Below, one piece after another: positions 60,101 through 64,000 of a stretch of DNA of 64,000 bases. The notes under the pieces were generated by a model that did no database searches, was not told where the DNA came from, and was given only the letters and a program-made list of their open reading frames with translations. Position numbers and translations under genes: made by a program. Within the stretch, counting starts at the first letter, position 1, and each line of letters opens with the position of its first letter. The DNA comes from Plumapathes pennacea (lineage: Eukaryota; Cnidaria; Anthozoa; Antipatharia; Myriopathidae), in the NCBI GenBank assembly GCA_964036295.1, contig OZ038462.1:34306355-34370354 (forward strand), written 5' to 3'.

Positions 60101-60186
60101 CGTTGAAGGAGCCTGCGCAAGACACCAGAGCAGAGCGCCGCTGATCGGATTCCACCGCCGGAGAAAGCGACGCCAGTCGTGAACAT
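57110..60186 (-). pseudogene. Copy D: patatin-like gene with two nonsense codons and deleted catalytic Asp
   Basis: Exons 60186-59336, 58939-58444, 58209-58013 and 57818-57110 join to 2253 nt, still divisible by three, with intact splice sites. Ser40 in CVSGGGYTG is present. Codon 74 is TGA (59965-59967), where paralogues have CGA/Arg, a typical CpG transition. A TAA (58606-58608) replaces the Lys of DIKLSEAM in exon 2. Exon 4 lacks 78 nt (junction near 57747), exactly 26 codons running from PPAILR through the DGG aspartate to the Leu before QRIVVVNGG. Exon 1 is 20 codons shorter overall, mostly in the extracytosolic-looking loop after GDILRA. The exon 2 donor is AAG|GCAAGC. No other frame damage, so the inactivation looks fairly recent, unless the stops are sequencing errors. 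Confidence 0.88.
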
Positions 60187-63046
60187 ATCTTGCCTGGGTG
60201 AAGATTGGAAAAAGGTGTTGTTAACTATGGCCACTTTTTGTATATATAACATATACACATATGGCAATATTTTAAGCAGTGCAGATGCATATACATTGGG
60301 CAATACATTGGATATTTTTCAGAGTAATGAGGTAAGCTGCCATAGTAACAAATAAGCGCTAGTCTGCACATCTCCCAGATAACAAAACACAGTTTCGATC
60401 AGACAAAACCTGCCAGATACTCTCTATTACTTTGACATTTTGCATGCTTAAATTCGTTCACGCAAGATTCTCTATAATAACATGTAACAGCAACAGCAAT
60501 ATCTTTCTCAGCAGCCATATACTCACGAAATACAATAAACAGAGAAAAAAATCGCAAACTGGGAAGTGCAAGCCATGCACCTGAAATAACCTTAAGTGGC
60601 TAAGCTAGACAAGCGGCCATGAAATGAATAATTTTAATTCAGTAAAGGATATTCTCAATGCCGAATAAATTCTGAAATAAGCTAGAGTAGAAGGTTTATC
60701 GGTTGGATATCATTACACCGGTGGTGAGCAACTCAGTTTCAGTAGACAGATGCGGACACGATTAGAATTCGATGTTATATTCATTTCAAAGCAAGAATTT
60801 TCACTGTATGATGAATTTATCACTATCTGCTGATCGCTTGGACTGCACACATTAAACGAACAACTTCTATGAGTGTTATGGTCGTTCTAATTTTGACTCA
60901 GGCCACCAGATGCTCCATGTAGCCGCATGTATTGAAACGAAACTGTCGAGTCGATCACTGCAATGTTCGATGATCTACTAGTTTATCAGAATGTTTGCAA
61001 GGAGAACTTGTGCGAACAAACGGTTTCCACCGGCAAAAGCAGTACTGGAGCGGCCATAAATGCACTTGACGAGAGCAAAACGTTTAATCAAAGTTTTGGT
61101 GCCCTGCTTTGCGTGACAGTCGTGGGGTGTGGTATAGATTAATTTACAGTCTCAGAGATCTTTGACGGAACCGAACGTGCGTTCTCATCCATTTGCGACA
61201 ACTCTGAAACAACGCAAAGTTCCCTTTTGGGGACAAGCGAGGAAGGGTTTGTATCATCGGTGACATAACATGGCAAAGTCTAACTCAAGGAAAGTTTGTT
61301 ATTTCTGATACAACTACGACTTGCGTTTCTCTTCCTGTCAGTGTTTCTTGTTCTCCTCGTGTACACGGTGTGTTACAAGGGATATTTTGTCGGTTTTCCA
61401 AACAGAACTACCCTGGCTTGTGGTAGTCACATGCATTTCGCCTCTTATTTCGCGTGTACATAGTCCCGGAAATTATTAAACAACGTAATAGCACCTTTGT
61501 TTTATAAACTGAACCGAATATTTATCTATGCGTAAGCAAGTCACGACGAAAAAACGAGCTTGCTGGGAGAAGAAACGACGACCAAGGAAGTTAGAGTGTT
61601 TGGGTCCTTGAGTTAAGACCTAAGTGTTTGGGTCCTTGAGTTAAGACCTAAGTGCCGTTAACAAAGCGGAATACTTACTGTACGACAAACACGTCTCGTG
61701 AAACAAAGTTGCGTGAATCACTAAAAGCTATTCCTGCGTCTCAGAGATGTTTAGAGTTTGTGGGTGTGATTATATTATCGATTGTTTTTATCACACGTCT
61801 AAACAATTGTCTACTCTCTGCACAAATTGTAATCCTACTGGTTGTAATTATCATTAATGATTGGCGTAATGAATCAGCACACAACAGCTACAGCTCTACG
61901 CGTGGGCCTCGAATGTTGTTCAGTAAAACTGTTCAAAACGCTTTGTTGGTCCCCCTGTCCACCAGGAGTGCTAAACGTAATATCACGAAACCAACTCTCT
62001 ACCAGATATTTCAAGAGTGTGTATGCATTCAGTCACTGAGAGAATGTCGTTATAATCAGGTTAATCTCTAGACTTGAGAGTGGTCCTGGTTTTGTTTCAA
62101 TACTGGTCTCCGAAGATCTTGACAGTTGACAACTAAAATTCACTGAATTATAAATTATTTTAATTATACGTCGCGTATTTGTTCTGTTGGGAGTGGATCG
62201 GATAAATTGTTTGATGGGCTCTGAAACTGTAGAACTGGATGGGAATTCCAACAAAGACTTGCGGCATTGTAACACTTGGGTTTTCAATGTGAGTTTCTTG
62301 TTAATTTTAGATCGAAGCAAATAGCCGGCTCTTCTCAATAGTTGTGCGGAAAATACCACGTGATCAATTGATGCAAAAGCTACACGTACGTGGTTGCAAT
62401 CAGGCAATTCAAGTCATGATCCTAGAATTGTCTCTGTAAAACGTATAAAACGTGTTAACATGTTTAATGTAAACTGAACACTTATAAACAGTTATGACTA
62501 GCTGAAGACCGCATGGCTACCCACCAGAATGAGGTTGAACGATGAGAACGAGGTTAACTTACAGTCTCGTTCTCGTTACTTCAGTGCTGTTCAATTTCCA
62601 TGGTACTGGTATCAGAGTTTGGTTCACGGATTAATTACAACAAAATTTAACAACATCACAGCAACTTATTTATTAGCAGCCACAAGAAGCCCTACTTACA
62701 AAGTAATACTACAGAACAAATTACAAATTGGAGAGTGCAAGCCTCCTGAAACAACCTTAAGTGGCTAATCTATACAAGTGGCCATGAAATGAATAACTTT
62801 CCCGCTTATATGGGAAGCCTTTCTTATCAACTACAATATTAGTCCCTTGACCAATATGGAAACGATGCATGGCTACTACAAAAATTCTTCATTTGTAGAA
62901 TTTTACAAACTAATTAAGCTTACTAAGAAACCCTAAACACAAAGTGACACACAATGTGGCTAAAACAAACTCTTTGATATGTTTGTATCTGTTCGTGTCC
63001 ATATTAGGAAGAATAAAGCTCTCGCCGTAAAGATAAGATTGCCTTT
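60187..63046. other. Intergenic sequence between copy D and gene E
   Basis: No recognised gene. It contains a 28-bp direct repeat, GTGTTTGGGTCCTTGAGTTA, at about 61598 and 61625. The segment about 60560-60640 (upstream of D) matches about 62730-62800 (downstream of E), showing that the duplicated unit included flanking DNA. Confidence 0.5.
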
Positions 63047-64000
63047 TTATGATTCAATGATGGTATGCATTTCAACGGACGGCGCTGCTCCTAAGAACTC
63101 AGCGGCGTTAGCCTCCACGCATGCGCGATAGCCCTCGCGATGATACACGCTGAACATGGTTGGCGTGAAGAACTGGTTAGCTGTCCCGTGCTGGGGAAAG
63201 ACGCCACACAGTGACTCAGAAATCCCACAGAATGGTTTGTCGTGACAGCACTCACAGCAGCAGAACGTCAGACGGTCAACTTCTGCGGCTTCCAGATCAG
63301 GCCCAGGCCCCCACAGCTCGGCTTCAAGATCCACGTGGCTGTCACGCAACGCGTCTTTCCATGTCACGTGCTCATTCGTCTGAACGCCTTTGTCTGGGTG
63401 ACGTGGTGCGATAAGGATGACCTCTCCTTCACCAACTTTCCTGTTTTCTTCAAAATCAGTTTCTTTGTCGTAGTAATCAACTCTGAACTTGTACCACCTT
63501 GGCTGTTGACCGGGAGCTTTCTCCACAAACTTGTCTTTAATGTCCTGTATGACGTCACGTCCATCCAAACCCAGGAAATCGCAATTCAATTTCTCCCTGG
63601 CCAGCTCCAGCGCGTGCAAAAGGTCGTTTCCATATGAACTGTCTGGGACTGTGTAGCCGCCATTTACCACCACAATCCTTTGCAGCTTTCGTTTTAGAAG
63701 AGGCAGGAGGGCTAGGTTTTCAATATGGCCGCCGTCACTGAGGCGTAAAATGGCGGGAGGCACGGGTCCTGTGTTGGTAATGTTGAGTAGCTCTCGTATG
63801 TAGCGGCAAAAAGCCACGTGAACAAGAAGCCACCTGATATAAATGAGAACATAGAATTCATTTATATGCATAACTATCTTATGATCCCGTGCATATTATT
63901 TGATTTTATTTCTGACTGCGTGGATGATTACTTCGTGTTCTCATTTATTACCTGGTAATTTGTTCCAAGCGTCCTGGGTTTTCTTTTCCTGTGCTGACCA
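63047..64000 (-). CDS. Gene E (partial): membrane patatin-like phospholipase, exons 3 (part) and 4
   Basis: Exon 4 is 63833-63047, the same length (787 nt) as in gene A. It encodes RWLLVHVAFCRY, the catalytic LSDGGHIEN, EGEVILIAPRHP, CCCECCHD and the terminal SVEMHTIIES. The last 49 bp of the window (64000-63952) are the 3' part of exon 3 (VSTGKENPGRLEQITR), joined by a GT-AG intron (63834-63951) in phase 2. Exons 1 and 2, with the nucleophile serine, lie beyond the right edge. What is visible is undamaged, so E is probably a functional paralogue. Confidence 0.87.

Noticed and set aside
1-64000. CRISPR arrays, operons, ribosome binding sites
   Set aside because: The window is eukaryotic; the tandem repeats lack the regular repeat-spacer design.

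Overview
The window looks like nuclear DNA of an anthozoan cnidarian, most likely a stony coral. It is AT-rich, has intron-containing genes with GT-AG (and two GC-AG) introns, and is packed with CR1/L2-like LINE tails, a tRNA-derived SINE, MITE-like inverted-repeat elements, minisatellites and microsatellites. I judged the organism from the general look of the repeats; no species-diagnostic gene is present.

Positions 1-32000 hold almost no host genes. In order: a dispersed repeat (777-1299), a decayed LINE 3' end (2045-2745), a tRNA-derived SINE (2843-3080), a hairpin-rich duplicated repeat block (4367-8300) into which a 2300-bp TIR element with TA target duplication has inserted (4873-7172), a ~120-bp tandem repeat array (8890-10190), several MITEs, a broken ORF with basic STPR-like repeats (15615-16078), a double-MADF DNA-binding ORF with an early stop (17391-18041) enclosed by inverted repeats, and a nearly perfect 2629-bp tandem duplication (23052-28309) carrying a 5'-truncated LINE.

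Positions 32000-64000 hold a cluster of five paralogues of one gene, which is the main content of the window. Each encodes a polytopic membrane protein of the patatin/cytosolic-PLA2 superfamily. The glycine-rich oxyanion loop and nucleophile serine lie at the N-terminus (exon 1), a multi-pass membrane region follows, and the catalytic aspartate (DGG) lies in the last exon. All copies share four coding exons and intron phases 2-0-2. Copies A (32077-37459) and B (41936-45697) are on the plus strand. C (48783-53275), D (57110-60186) and E (63047 to beyond 64000) are on the minus strand. A, B and C are complete (802, 838 and 811 residues by my splicing). D is a pseudogene with two nonsense codons and a 26-codon deletion that removes the DGG aspartate. 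E runs off the right edge.

The paralogues presumably arose by local tandem duplication plus one inversion. Flanks of A, D and E are shared, and introns and intergenic DNA have since taken up several MITE families. The expected role is lipid acyl hydrolysis at a membrane; the physiological substrate cannot be read from the sequence.
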